Part shown: piece by piece, positions 14,410 through 24,445 of the stretch
Numbering within the stretch: the stretch's first letter is position 1
Layout: each line of letters starts with the position of its first letter
Source: Chitinophagales bacterium
GTDB lineage: Bacteria; Bacteroidota; Bacteroidia; Chitinophagales; Chitinophagaceae
Assembly (NCBI GenBank): GCA_015655015.1
Contig: JAATFV010000136.1
Coordinates: forward strand, 1 to 43,781
Direction: 5' to 3'
Length of the DNA: 43,781 nt
The notes under the pieces: generated by a model
Told to the model about the DNA's origin: nothing
Database searches by the model: none
Seen by the model: only the letters and a program-made list of their open reading frames with translations
Position numbers and translations under genes: made by a program

Positions 14410-16134
14410 ATGGGAAAAAGAATAGTTGTCGATCCCGTCACCCGGATCGAAGGTCACCTCCGCATCGAGGCGGAGATAGAGAACGGCAGGATAAAAGAAG
14501 CCTATAGCAGCGGGACCATGGTGAGGCTGCTGGAAGAGATACTGCGTGGACGCGATCCGCGGGATGCCTGGGCTTTTGTGGGCCGGGTATGCGGGGTCTG
14601 CACCTCCATCCATTCGCTGACATCGGTACGCTGCGTGGAGGATGCGCTGGGCATCGTTATTCCGCCGAATGCCGAGCTGGTGCGTAATATCATGGATTGT
14701 TCCCTTTTCATGCACGACCATGTCGTACATTTCTATCACCTGCATGCCATGGACTGGGTGGATGTGATCAATGCGCTGAAGGCGGATCCGAAGAAAACGT
14801 CGGAGCTGGCGCAAAGCATCTCCCATTGGCCCAAGAGCTCGCCGGGTTATTTCAGCGACCTGCAGGCAAGGATCAAGAAGTTTGCCGACAGCGGGCAGCT
14901 GGGAATATTTACGAACGGTTACTGGGGACATCCCGCTTATAAGCTGCCGGCGGAGCTGAACCTGATCGGCCTCGCCCATTACCTGGAAGCCCTTGAATGG
15001 CAAAAGGAGATCGTCAAAGTACAGGCTATATTCGGAGGAAAGAACCCCCACCCGAACTACCTGGTTGGCGGGATGGCCTGCTCCATCGGACTGGATGATG
15101 TCAGCGGCATCAATGCGGAGCGCCTGGCCCTGGTGGAACAGCTCCTGCACCAAGGCAAGACCTTTATCGAACAGGTATATATACCCGACCTGATGGCCAT
15201 CGCCTCTTTTTATAAGGACTGGGGAGCTATTGGGGGCGGCCTCGGTAACTATATGGTGTATGGCGATCTGCCCTGGAACGGCTATCGTGATCCCTCTTCC
15301 TATAAATTCCCTCCCGGGGTGATCCTCAACAAGGATATCAATAATCTCCACGAAGTAGACCTGCGGAAGGATGACGAGGTGCAGGAGTTCATCGCCCATT
15401 CCTGGTACGACTACAAGGAAGGAGACCAGGCGGGGCTGCATCCCTGGAAAGGGGAAAGCAAGGTGAAATATAGTGGCCCGCGTCCACCGTTCGACCAGCT
15501 CGATATCAGCCAAAAATACAGCTACATCAAAACGCCCCGGTGGAAGGGACATGCCATGGAAGTAGGTCCGCTGGCCCGGGTGCTGGTAGGGTATGCCCGG
15601 GGAAGGGAAGAATTCAGGGAAGTCGTGGACAAGGCGCTGAAGGATCTGGGCATCCCCATCACGGCGTTATTTTCGACGCTGGGCCGGACGGCGGCAAGGG
15701 GTCTCGAATGCAGTCTCGTCAGCAGGTGGGCCCTGGACTTTTATCACCAGCTGATCACCAATATCAAAAACGGAGATACCCGTATGGCCAATATGGAAAA
15801 GTTCAAACCCGAGACCTGGCCGGATAAGGCGTTGGGAGTGGGCCATGCAGAAGCGCCGCGGGGAGCTCTGGCGCATTGGATCAACATCGAGAATGGAAAG
15901 ATAGCCAATTACCAATTGGTCGTGCCGACCACCTGGAATGCCTCTCCCCGTGACGGGAACGGACAGATGTCCGCCTATGAGTCGGCGTTGATCGGCACGC
16001 CGGTAGCGGATGAGAAACAGCCCCTGGAGATCATACGGACGATCCATTCCTTCGATCCCTGCCTGGCCTGTGCCGTGCACCTGTATGATGAGAACGGTCT
16101 TATGATCAACCGGGTCAGCGTAGTTGGCGATTAA
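14410..16134 (+). CDS. hyaB: [NiFe] hydrogenase large subunit
   Basis: The large subunit binds the Ni-Fe(CN)2CO centre that splits H2. The 574-residue precursor has the N-terminal ligand motif RVCGVC (C61, C64) and the C-terminal motif DPCLACAVH (C551, C554). Cleavage after H557 by the HyaD-type protease would remove 17 residues. RIEGHLR near the N-terminus is also canonical. The gene is complete and is followed by the cytochrome b and protease genes, as in group 1 uptake hydrogenases. With the small subunit it would be exported by the Tat pathway and anchored to the outer face of the inner membrane. Confidence 0.97.
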   Translation: MGKRIVVDPVTRIEGHLRIEAEIENGRIKEAYSSGTMVRLLEEILRGRDPRDAWAFVGRVCGVCTSIHSLTSVRCVEDALGIVIPPNAELVRNIMDCSLFMHDHVVHFYHLHAMDWVDVINALKADPKKTSELAQSISHWPKSSPGYFSDLQARIKKFADSGQLGIFTNGYWGHPAYKLPAELNLIGLAHYLEALEWQKEIVKVQAIFGGKNPHPNYLVGGMACSIGLDDVSGINAERLALVEQLLHQGKTFIEQVYIPDLMAIASFYKDWGAIGGGLGNYMVYGDLPWNGYRDPSSYKFPPGVILNKDINNLHEVDLRKDDEVQEFIAHSWYDYKEGDQAGLHPWKGESKVKYSGPRPPFDQLDISQKYSYIKTPRWKGHAMEVGPLARVLVGYARGREEFREVVDKALKDLGIPITALFSTLGRTAARGLECSLVSRWALDFYHQLITNIKNGDTRMANMEKFKPETWPDKALGVGHAEAPRGALAHWINIENGKIANYQLVVPTTWNASPRDGNGQMSAYESALIGTPVADEKQPLEIIRTIHSFDPCLACAVHLYDENGLMINRVSVVGD

Positions 16135-16151
16135 ACCCAAACCTCCTTTAT

Positions 16152-16922
16152 ATGAATAAAAAATACCTGCATATCCACCGGCTTCGCCGGGTCTACGTAT
16201 GGGAATTACCAGTACGCTTCTACCACTGGCTGAATGCAGCAGCTATCATTACCCTTATCATAACGGGATTTTATATCGCCAATCCATTGGCATTGATCAA
16301 TAACCAGGAGGCTGCTTTCCGGTATACGACAGGATGGGTGCGGTTCATTCATTTTGCAGCCGCCTATATTTTCTTCTTCAATTTCCTCTTCCGCATTTAC
16401 TGGGGCTTCGTAGGCAATAAATATGCGAACTGGAAGCAGTTCCTCCCTATTTCCAAACGATTTTTTAAAGAAATAGTCCAGGTATTCCGGGTGGATATCC
16501 TGATGGTGAAGGGAAAGGAGCATATGAGTGTGGGCCACAACGCCATGGCCGGGTTCATCTACTTTCTTACGTTCATCGCTTTCGCGGTCCAGTGCCTGAC
16601 AGGTTTCGGGCTGTATGCGTCCAATAGTCACTGGTGGCTGCCCCGGCTGTTCGGCTGGGTGCCGGCGGTGCTCGGGGGTGACAGCATGACCCGGTCGGTC
16701 CACCACTGGACGATGTGGTTCTTCATTTTATTTGCGGTGATCCATGTATATCTTGTTTTTTATCACGATTATATAGAAGGCAGGGGGGAGATGAGCAGTA
16801 TGGGAGGCGGATGGAAATTTATTGAAGAGGAAGCGTTTATCAGGGATCAGCAGACACAGCCTAATCGTGATCTGATCACTGAGGCTGTCAAACCCGTCAC
16901 GGCGGATACAGACAAAAAATAA
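16152..16922 (+). CDS. hyaC: Hydrogenase b-type cytochrome subunit
   Basis: The 256-residue integral membrane protein accepts electrons from the hydrogenase dimer and passes them to the quinone pool. Four membrane segments are visible (about residues 20-45, 65-90, 130-155 and 185-210), with heme-ligand-type histidines in RFYHWLN, RFIHFAAAY, VGHNAMAG, SVHHW and AVIHVY. The family signature WELPVRFYHWLN lies near the N-terminus. It starts 17 bases after the large subunit and is followed after 10 bases by the protease gene. Its presence indicates H2 oxidation into respiration rather than H2 production. Confidence 0.95.
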   Translation: MNKKYLHIHRLRRVYVWELPVRFYHWLNAAAIITLIITGFYIANPLALINNQEAAFRYTTGWVRFIHFAAAYIFFFNFLFRIYWGFVGNKYANWKQFLPISKRFFKEIVQVFRVDILMVKGKEHMSVGHNAMAGFIYFLTFIAFAVQCLTGFGLYASNSHWWLPRLFGWVPAVLGGDSMTRSVHHWTMWFFILFAVIHVYLVFYHDYIEGRGEMSSMGGGWKFIEEEAFIRDQQTQPNRDLITEAVKPVTADTDKK

Positions 16923-16932
16923 ACAACAGATC

Positions 16933-17430
16933 ATGAAAGAACCGAACAAGATATTGATCGCCGGCATCGGCAATTACCTGATGCAGGATGAGGGCATCGG
17001 CGTACACATAGCGCAGTTCCCGGAGGCAGCGGAGCTTTTTCCGGAGGCGGACATCCTTGACGGGGGCACCGGGGGATTTCATTTGCTGGAGTATTTCGAG
17101 CGATATGATACGGTGATCCTTGTGGACGCCACCCTGGACGGCCTTCCGCCGGGAACCATCAGATGGATCAAACCAAGGTTTGCCTCTGATTTCCCCCAGG
17201 CCCTGAGCACCCATGATATCGGTCTTAAGGACCTGGTTGGCGCGCTTCAGCTCCTGGGAAAAATGCCGGACATCCATTTGCTGGCGGTGAGCATTGCAAG
17301 CGTGCAGGAGCAGGGTATCGACTTGTCACCGGCGCTCGAAGAACGTTTGCCGGGATTGCTGGTTGAAATACGTAATAGGATTAACGCCCTGCAAATGGAG
17401 AAAGCTCCTGCCAATTTACAGTATCCTTAG
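16933..17430 (+). CDS. hyaD: Hydrogenase maturation protease HyaD
   Basis: This 165-residue endopeptidase removes the C-terminal tail of the large subunit after nickel insertion. It has the fold signature GIGNYLMQDEGIG and the three nickel-recognition residues expected from E. coli HybD (E16, D62, H93), here E20, D65 and H94 in the contexts DEG, LVDA and STHDIG. The final codons, TAT CCT TAG, are repeated 15 bases downstream in the same frame, giving a second stop. It closes the hya operon. No HyaE/HyaF or HupG-HupJ-like accessory gene follows; a hairpin and then an unrelated sigma factor gene come next. Confidence 0.95.
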   Translation: MKEPNKILIAGIGNYLMQDEGIGVHIAQFPEAAELFPEADILDGGTGGFHLLEYFERYDTVILVDATLDGLPPGTIRWIKPRFASDFPQALSTHDIGLKDLVGALQLLGKMPDIHLLAVSIASVQEQGIDLSPALEERLPGLLVEIRNRINALQMEKAPANLQYP

Positions 17431-17445
17431 TTTGAATATCCTTAG
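17422..17445 (+). repeat. Duplicated hyaD stop-codon segment
   Basis: TATCCTTAG occurs at 17422-17430, encoding the last two residues and stop of hyaD, and exactly again at 17437-17445. The 15-base period puts the second TAG in the hyaD reading frame. With only two copies, chance is harder to exclude than for the longer arrays. Confidence 0.6.
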
Positions 17446-17522
17446 CTTTTAAGACCTAAGAAGATATTCCATCGTTACTCCGCTATCAACAACCTGCGTT
17501 TTATATTCATTATCCGCTACAC

Positions 17523-17562
17523 AACATTTGGCTACCGATAAATATATTGGTAGCCAAATGTT
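17523..17562. terminator. Long hairpin between hyaD and the sigma factor gene
   Basis: A perfect 14-bp inverted repeat, AACATTTGGCTACC against GGTAGCCAAATGTT, flanks 12 A/T-rich bases that can extend the stem by about four pairs. No T-run follows directly, so it is not a classic intrinsic terminator; it could end the hydrogenase transcript or serve as an operator. The core TTTGGCTA is repeated near 17578-17586, ahead of a T-run. Confidence 0.55.
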
Positions 17563-17619
17563 ATCCAATGCAGTCCCTTTTGGCTATCAATATTTTTTTA
17601 GGGAGGTGCCTGTAAGAAC

Positions 17620-18243
17620 ATGGGACCGGAATTTATTATTACATTTACATTAAATTATGTAAATCGAAGCGTATTGGACAGCTCTTATATTGATATCGTA
17701 CAATTGCAAAGGAATATAGCTGTTTCCCGTGATGTAAAGGCTTATGAAACTCTTTTTACGCATTTTTATACTCCGCTCATCCGTTTTTCCGCATCCATCA
17801 TCCGATCCAGAGAAGGCGCCGAAGAGGTCTATTGCGATGTGATGCTCAAATTGTGGGACCTTGGCGCAGCCCTGAACAATATTGACAATTTGAAGGTATA
17901 CCTGTTCATCAGCATAAAGAATGCCTCTCTCAACTATCTGGCAAAATACTATAAGGTACAGACTGTTGATATCGATTCCATTGCCATGGAGCTGCACTAT
18001 GACGGTACTGCGGAGGACGACCTGGTATTTAGAGAATTCAGTCGCAACCTGGCTGTTGCTATAAAGTCCCTGCCTGCCAAAGCGCAGCTGGTGTTTAAAC
18101 TGATCAAAGAAGACGGATTCAGCTACAAACATGTTGCTGAGATACTGGGTATCTCCGTCAATACGGTAGAGGGGCACATGACCGCAGCCCTCAAAAAGAT
18201 AAATTCCTCGTTGCGGATGTATTTGAGACCCAATAACAACTGA
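17620..18243 (+). CDS. ECF-type RNA polymerase sigma factor
   Basis: The protein has sigma region 2 (about residues 45-110: AYETLFTHFYTPLIRF, then GAEEVYCDVMLKLWD) and sigma region 4 (about 145-200, with the helix-turn-helix YKHVAEILGISVNTVEGHM). It is the type that partners FecR anti-sigma factors in Bacteroidota, and a FecR gene follows on the same strand. As annotated the protein has 207 residues, about 15-20 more at the N-terminus than usual. The first codons overlap an inverted repeat (ATTTACAT/ATGTAAAT, 17643-17664), so translation might instead start at the TTG at 17674. It probably drives the SusC/SusD genes downstream. Confidence 0.92.
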   Translation: MGPEFIITFTLNYVNRSVLDSSYIDIVQLQRNIAVSRDVKAYETLFTHFYTPLIRFSASIIRSREGAEEVYCDVMLKLWDLGAALNNIDNLKVYLFISIKNASLNYLAKYYKVQTVDIDSIAMELHYDGTAEDDLVFREFSRNLAVAIKSLPAKAQLVFKLIKEDGFSYKHVAEILGISVNTVEGHMTAALKKINSSLRMYLRPNNN

Positions 18244-18431
18244 TTGTTTCTTATTGTTTTATACCTATCGTCTCCCATACGAAGGATTTTGCTGATCCCT
18301 GCCTGGCGCCAGATGATGATTCCAGTGCCGACCCGTAGAAAAAAATATTGTCCTCCACCGGTGGAAGTCCCAGGATCTCCTGTCTTACTATATAAGAGAT
18401 ATCTCCCTATAAAACCTTTATCACAATTTTT

Positions 18432-19508
18432 ATGTCCCAGGACCGATTTCTGCAATTGCTGAGCCGAAAGATGGCTGGCGAAGCCAACATTCATGAGCTC
18501 GATGAGCTGGATCGTCTGTTGGAGGAACAGGAGGAACGGAGGAAGCTCGCAGCAGGCCTGGCTGACGGCTCATTCCCTGAAACCAGCCAGGACAAGGCCA
18601 TGGCAGAAGCAGCATTTGCAGCCCAGCTGGTAAAAATGCAGGTCAGTGGCCGTCTTGACGAAGAGGCCGGTCATCAAACCGGGACGACGCCGGTCATCGG
18701 CAGACAACACAGCTGGCGGCCAGGCAGATTACTAAAGATTGCCGCTCTATTCCTGGCGCCGCTGGGATGCCTGTATCTGTTTTTTGTATTCAAAGGCACG
18801 AATAGAACGATTGCTTCCAATGAGGTCATAACAAAGAAAGGCTCTACTTCACAGGTAAAGCTGCCTGACGGGACATCGGTATGGCTCAATTCCGACAGCC
18901 GGCTTGTTTATTCCAAAGACTTCGGAACGGTCAACCGGGAAGTAAAATTGACGGGAGAAGGCTTTTTTGATGTCGTGCATGACGACAGCAAGCCATTCAT
19001 CATACATACGGATAAGATCGATATTACGGACCTGGGCACCACCTTCAATGTGAAAGCCTATGAAAAAGACCCGACGGTAGAAGCCGTCCTGGTCAAAGGC
19101 AGCATTGAAGTGACTTTTCATGACAGCCCGGCTGAAAAGATCATTCTGAAACCCAATGAAAAGCTGGTGGTAAGGAAAGACAGATCCCAGGTATACGGCG
19201 AGTCGAAGGACGATGGATTGCCAAAGATCAAGCTCAATAATATCCATTTGCTGGACGACAGCACCGTGGCGGAAACCGCCTGGATCAGGAACCGGCTGGT
19301 GTTTAACAATCAGCGGCTGTCCGACATCGCACACCTGCTGGAACGCCGTTTTGATGTGGAAGTCGAGATCAGGGACAGTGAACTGGCAGAAGCGCCTTAT
19401 ACGGGTGATTATGAACAGGAGACGCTGCCGCAGATATTGAAGTATATGAGTCTTTCCAAACCTTTCCAATATGTCCTGCAAGGGAAAAAAGTGATCATAG
19501 AAAAATAA
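18432..19508 (+). CDS. FecR-family anti-sigma factor
   Basis: This 358-residue inner-membrane regulator has a cytoplasmic N-terminal part (1-95) that would hold the sigma factor, one membrane helix (about 100-120), a periplasmic FecR domain (about 130-235: VKLPDGTSVWLNSDSRL, GEGFFDV, GTTFNV) and a C-terminal DUF4974-like domain (about 285-358). In these systems the STN domain of a TonB-dependent receptor signals to FecR, which releases or activates the ECF sigma factor. The order sigma, FecR, STN-SusC here is the complete arrangement. The 188 bases between sigma and FecR hold no gene; two short palindromes occur there (18303-18312 and 18354-18365). Confidence 0.94.
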   Translation: MSQDRFLQLLSRKMAGEANIHELDELDRLLEEQEERRKLAAGLADGSFPETSQDKAMAEAAFAAQLVKMQVSGRLDEEAGHQTGTTPVIGRQHSWRPGRLLKIAALFLAPLGCLYLFFVFKGTNRTIASNEVITKKGSTSQVKLPDGTSVWLNSDSRLVYSKDFGTVNREVKLTGEGFFDVVHDDSKPFIIHTDKIDITDLGTTFNVKAYEKDPTVEAVLVKGSIEVTFHDSPAEKIILKPNEKLVVRKDRSQVYGESKDDGLPKIKLNNIHLLDDSTVAETAWIRNRLVFNNQRLSDIAHLLERRFDVEVEIRDSELAEAPYTGDYEQETLPQILKYMSLSKPFQYVLQGKKVIIEK

Positions 19509-19510
19509 AA

Positions 19511-19537
19511 ACGGGAAATGTTTACGTCATTTCCCGT
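19511..19537 (+). terminator. Hairpin between the FecR and SusC genes
   Basis: ACGGGAAATG (19511-19520) pairs perfectly with CATTTCCCGT (19528-19537) around a seven-base loop, directly after the FecR stop. No run of T follows at once. It may terminate or attenuate the sigma-FecR transcript, so that the SusC gene depends on its own promoter in 19538-19633. Confidence 0.55.
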
Positions 19538-19633
19538 CGTCAGGCCTTATTCCTTTTAACCGTCCTGCTTTCAGTTGGAAGCCGGGAGCAAGACGGGTGG
19601 ACTATTATTTTATAACCTAACTAAACAAAGCTA

Positions 19634-22600
19634 ATGAAGAAAATTGACATTGCGGTGTCTCCGTGTGCGAGATTCCCAATCGGAAAAACCATCTGCATTA
19701 TGAAGCTCTCTGCACTGCTCCTGCTGCTAAGCGTTCAAATTTCGGCCCGCAGCCTTTCCCAGACAGTAACCCTTACTATCAAAGACGAAAAATTAGGCAA
19801 GGTGTTAAAGATCATCGAACGGCAGACCGGCTACCGGTTTGGGTACAGCAACCTGGTCGTTCCGGTGGAGAAAACCGTTACCATGCAGGTTAAGGCTGTG
19901 AGCCTGAAGCAGGCCCTGGATCAGTTGCTGACCGGTTTGCATCTCGACTACAAGGAGGAGCCGGGGAAGCTCGTTGTCATTTTTCAGGCGCCGGAAAAGG
20001 CAGCCGGGTTAGATGCCGGACCGCCCGCCGATACGACGATTACCATCAAAGGCAGAGTAATGACTACGGATGGCGATCCCTTATCCGGGGCATCGATCGT
20101 GATCAGAGGAACGGCATTGGGCACCGTCACCAATGAGAAAGGAGAGTTCGAGCTGAAAAATGTTAAAAAAGGCGATATAATACAGGTGAGCTCACTGGGT
20201 TTTGATGGGGCGGAAATGGCTATAGACAACCGGGCTATTTTTATCCTGCAGCTGCATTACAGGAGTGATGCCGGGAAACTGGATGAGGTAGTGGTACAGG
20301 GTTATGGAAAGGAGAAAAAGAAGAACCTGATAGGGACGATAACGAAGATCCCCGCTGAAGCCATCAAAAACCAGCCGGTGACAAACGTACTTTCAGCCTT
20401 ACAGGGGATGGCGCCGGGGCTGGATATCAGCACGTCTGCCGGAACACCCGGGGCGGGCGTGCAGATGCGGATAAGGGGGATCAATACCATGAACGATGTG
20501 GGAACCGTCAGCGGCAATGGAACGGGATTTGTAGCCCTGGTGCTGGTTGATGGAGTTCCGGTTACGGACCTTACCTTTCTTTCTCCTTCCGATATTGAAT
20601 CCGTAGAAGTGTTGAAAGATGCCGCCGCAACAGCCATCTATGGGTCCCGTGGGGCGGGTGGTGTGCTGTTGATCACTACCAAAAAAGGAGTACGGGGATC
20701 AGGTTCCGGTAAACTTTCTTTCAATGCCTATACCAGCCTGAATAAGCCCACGCGTACGGCAAAGATGCTCAATACGGATGAATACCGGATGTTACGCAAA
20801 GAAGGATATGCCAACGATGGGATCACCATTACTCCTGCCCTCGCGCCAGACCTGTATATGGACAGCACGGTCAACACGGACTGGAGCAAGGCCCTGTATA
20901 AAAATGCGCTTGCCCAGGATTACCAGCTGAATTTTTCCGGAGGCAGCAATACGATCAATTACTACATCAGCGGAGGGTATCGCAATGAAGACGCCATCGT
21001 AAAAGGAGACTGGTATTTGAAGCGCATGAATGTCCGGATGGGGCTGGATGCCAAAGTGTCCGACCGGCTCAGTGTAGGCGGAGGTCTCGGCTATACTGCC
21101 AATAACACGAACACATACACTTCGGCCATCTCCACTACGATTTTTTATGCGATCCCGCTGATACCTGCGGAGCAAATGGGTAAACCGAATACGACGAGTT
21201 ATCTACCCCCGTTCATAAACCCGAACGGGCAGCTCACCTCGTTCACCAAGGGTAACACGAATACCATGATCGGTAATTTCTATTTCAATTTCCGGCTATG
21301 GCGGCAGCTGTTCTTTCGTACCGATGTGAGCACACAGTTCATCAGCGGTCAATCCACCATATTTAGCCCTACGACATCGGTACCTTTCTCCATTTACGGC
21401 ACTGCGGGATATCCGAATGGTACGTATTTGAATAATAGCAGCACTATGTCGACGGTAGAGCCCCAGCTTAATTATTCCCTGACCGTTCGCAAACATGCCA
21501 TCAAGCTGCTGGCGGGCGGTACCCTGATCGATCGGACCAATAAGTCGAGTTCCCTTTCCATGACCGGCTATAGCAGCAACCAGCTCACCACGTTGGCCTC
21601 TGCCACCACCTATTCCTACAGCACTTATTCGGAGATCCCCTACAAATTCGCTTCCGCCTTCGGCAGGGCTTCCTATATTTACGATGATAAATATTTGGCG
21701 GAAGGTGTATTCCGCAGGGACGGCTCTTCCCGGTTCGGGGCCAATTATCAGTATGGTAATTTCTGGTCTGCCGGCGCCGGGTGGATCTTTTCCCAGGAGG
21801 CTTTCGTCAAACAGCTCTTAGGGAATGACTTCTTCGGAAAATTAAAAGTCACTTATGGAGTGACCGGCAATGACAACATCGGTGATTTCGGCTTTCTCAA
21901 CTATAGCAGCACCGGGAACTATGGTGGAAGCACAGCCTCCTACCTCAGTAACCTGGCAAACCCTTATCTCCATTGGTAACAGACCAAAAAGCTGGATTTT
22001 GGATTGGACCTGAGCTTGTTGAAGGACAGGCTGAGTGTAACGGCCAACTATTTCCGGCATCGTACGGAGGGTACTCTTTTTAGTGAGGCATTGTCTGTCG
22101 CTTCCGGGTTTACCAGCATCACAGCCAACCTCAATGGAGTCGTTGCCAACAATGGGTTCGAGCTGGCCCTGACGGCTGTTCCTATAAAAACAAAAACGTT
22201 CAGATGGAATTCCCAGTTCAATATAAGTTTCCAGAAGAACAAATTGTTAAGCCTGCCGGGTCTTGCCAATCTGGCCAATTACAACAGGTATAGCTACAAA
22301 GTTGGCCAACCGCTGGCGCTGAACTGGGGATTCAAATATTTAGGGGTAGATCCGGCAACCGGTCTGGCCAAATTCCAGGATGTGGATGGCTCGGGCACGA
22401 TAGCCTCGTATACCCCTGACATGCAGGTGCTGGGAAAGAATATCCCTGATTTCTATGGGGGATGGAATAATACTTTCGAGTACAGGCATTTTGATCTCCA
22501 GGTAATGACGCAGTTCGTCAGCGGCGTGCAGAAATCTTATACCACCTTTACGTCTTTCATCGGTGATGGATACAATCTCCCCGTCAGCGCCTTGCACAGA

Positions 22601-22912
22601 TGGCATGACGTCAAGGATATTACAGATGTACCAAGGGCTGCGGCGCCAGGCACTGCGGCCGCTATCAACAATGCCAATATAACCTCGAGCTCTTTTGCGT
22701 TCAGTGATGCGTCCTACATCCGCATCAAGACCATCACGCTGGGGTATAACTTGCCGGCTATCCGCGGACTTTCCCTCAGTAACCTGCGGGTATTTGCGAC
22801 GGGATACAATCTTTTCACCATCACCGGGTACAAAGGAAATGATCCGGAAGGCGGCTCCAGCTTTATTCCATTGATAAAAAGCTTCACCGCTGGTATTAAC
22901 TTGACCTTATAG
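19634..22912 (+). pseudogene. SusC/RagA TonB-dependent receptor with STN domain, interrupted by one nonsense codon
   Basis: The frame encodes about 1092 residues of a SusC-type receptor: a signal segment (hydrophobic part about residues 23-38), an STN signalling domain (about 45-115), a carboxypeptidase-like domain (about 135-205), a plug (about 230-345) and a beta-barrel. At 21977-21979 the frame has TAA directly after PYLHW. The text continues in the same frame with QTKKLDFGLDLSLLKDRL and runs to a normal end at 22912. The other SusC here has KWEQT at the equivalent position, so the codon was very probably GAA and one G-to-T change made the stop. Without readthrough the product lacks the last about 310 residues, including several barrel strands, and should not insert properly. 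Confidence 0.9.
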
Positions 22913-22943
22913 CCCCTGATCTATTCAACTTAAAAAACACATC

Positions 22944-24332
22944 GTGAATACACATACCATACTGACACATCGGATCATCATCGCCTTAGGCCTGGCAATG
23001 ACAGTCCTGATCTCCTGTAACAAGCTGGTGACGGTATCGCCGACGGCGAATATATCCACGGCTATCGCCTATTCCGATTCCACCACCACCGAAGCCAATG
23101 TCAACGGGATCTATTACCAGCTGCAGCAGGCCGGCGTCATGTACAACTCGACCTATTTTTCCATCTATCCGCTGCTCAGTGATGAGGCGGCTGTCGGCAG
23201 CTCTACCAATGCATTTGTGCTGGAGTTCTCCTCCAACCAGATCACGACCAGCAATACCAATGTATCCTCATTGTGGTCCAATAATTTAAAGACTATTTAC
23301 CAGGCTAATTCCGTACTGGAAAATGTGGGAAATCTATCCTTTCTCAGCGCCGCCAAAAAGAACCAGTTCATGGGAGAAGCGAGGTTCGTAAGGGCCTATT
23401 GTTACTTCATCCTTACCAGCTATTTCGGAAAGGTCCCATTGGCCACTACCAGTGATTATAAGGTCAACGATGCGCTCTCCCGGAGTGATACGTCCGTCAT
23501 ATACGATTTTGTGATCAATGAATTGCGTGATGCCGACAGCCTTTTGCCCAGTGGATACGCGGCTTTCGGGAATGCCCGGATCAGGGCCTGCCGGGAAGCT
23601 GCCGAAGGCCTGCTGGCCAGGGTATATCTTTCCAAAGGTGACTGGGCGAATGCAGAACTATATGCCACGAAGGTGATCAACAGTCCGTTGTTCATGCTGC
23701 AGACAACGCTCTCGAATATCTGGACGGTCAATTCGCCTGAGAGCATTTGGGAAATATGGGCATCCTCCACCTCTTATGCCTATGAGAACTTTACGGCCCA
23801 GTCCCTGCTGCCGGTGAATGCGTCTTCAGTCGTTCTCCCTTCCGTCATTCCCAGCGCCAGGCTGGTGGGCAGCTTTGAAGCCGGGGACGCACGGAAGACC
23901 AATTATCTTTCATACCAGGCGGCAGGCGATTATTACTATGTGTATAAATACCGGGACGCCATCACGGGTACGGATCAGCCAAAGATCCTGCGGCTGGCCG
24001 AGATGTACCTTATACGTGGCGAAGCCAGGGCCTGGCAGAATAAGCTATCCGACGCCGCGGCGGACATTGACAGGATCAGGAACAGGGCCGGACTGTCCAA
24101 TACTACAGCTTCCACGCAATCGGACCTCCTTTCGGCCACCATGCAGGAACGTTATGTAGAGCTGTGCTTCGAAGGGTCGCGCTGGCTGGACCTGAAACGA
24201 ACCGGGACGGCCGATGCCGTCATGGGAGCTTACCGGCCTGCTACCTGGAAGCCGACGGCTAAACTATTGCCGATACCCGCATCCGAACTCGGTGCGAATG
24301 CGAACCTGCTTCCGCAGAATCCCGGGTATTGA
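22944..24332 (+). CDS. SusD/RagB-family outer-membrane lipoprotein
   Basis: The 462-residue protein starts at a GTG, then a lipoprotein signal ending LIS-C (Cys25). SusD-type features follow: an N-terminal helical repeat region, FMGEARFVRAYCYFIL (about residues 135-150), and the C-terminal block LRLAEMYLIRGEARA through GSRWLDLKRTG, which includes tetratricopeptide-like helices. SusD proteins cap the SusC barrel and bind the substrate outside the cell. It starts 31 bases after the SusC gene. As its partner is interrupted, uptake by this pair is doubtful. The substrate is unknown; no polysaccharide lyase or glycoside hydrolase lies in this unit, so peptides or another ligand are as likely as glycans. 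Confidence 0.92.
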   Translation: MNTHTILTHRIIIALGLAMTVLISCNKLVTVSPTANISTAIAYSDSTTTEANVNGIYYQLQQAGVMYNSTYFSIYPLLSDEAAVGSSTNAFVLEFSSNQITTSNTNVSSLWSNNLKTIYQANSVLENVGNLSFLSAAKKNQFMGEARFVRAYCYFILTSYFGKVPLATTSDYKVNDALSRSDTSVIYDFVINELRDADSLLPSGYAAFGNARIRACREAAEGLLARVYLSKGDWANAELYATKVINSPLFMLQTTLSNIWTVNSPESIWEIWASSTSYAYENFTAQSLLPVNASSVVLPSVIPSARLVGSFEAGDARKTNYLSYQAAGDYYYVYKYRDAITGTDQPKILRLAEMYLIRGEARAWQNKLSDAAADIDRIRNRAGLSNTTASTQSDLLSATMQERYVELCFEGSRWLDLKRTGTADAVMGAYRPATWKPTAKLLPIPASELGANANLLPQNPGY

Positions 24333-24445
24333 GCGCCAGGACCTGGTTCGCCGGAGTCGGGCAGGTATATTCATGCGTACTGCACCGGCCATCTGCGCAG
24401 GAATCTGTTATATACTTTTTCTCATAAATATTATCTGCAACTTTC

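Noticed and set aside
14206..15552. A 448-codon minus-strand open frame
   Set aside because: It is antisense to the hydrogenase large subunit gene, whose catalytic motifs are clear on the other strand.
22004..22912. Separate gene for a 302-residue barrel fragment
   Set aside because: It is in the same frame as the upstream SusC text and has no signal peptide; it is the tail of the interrupted receptor.
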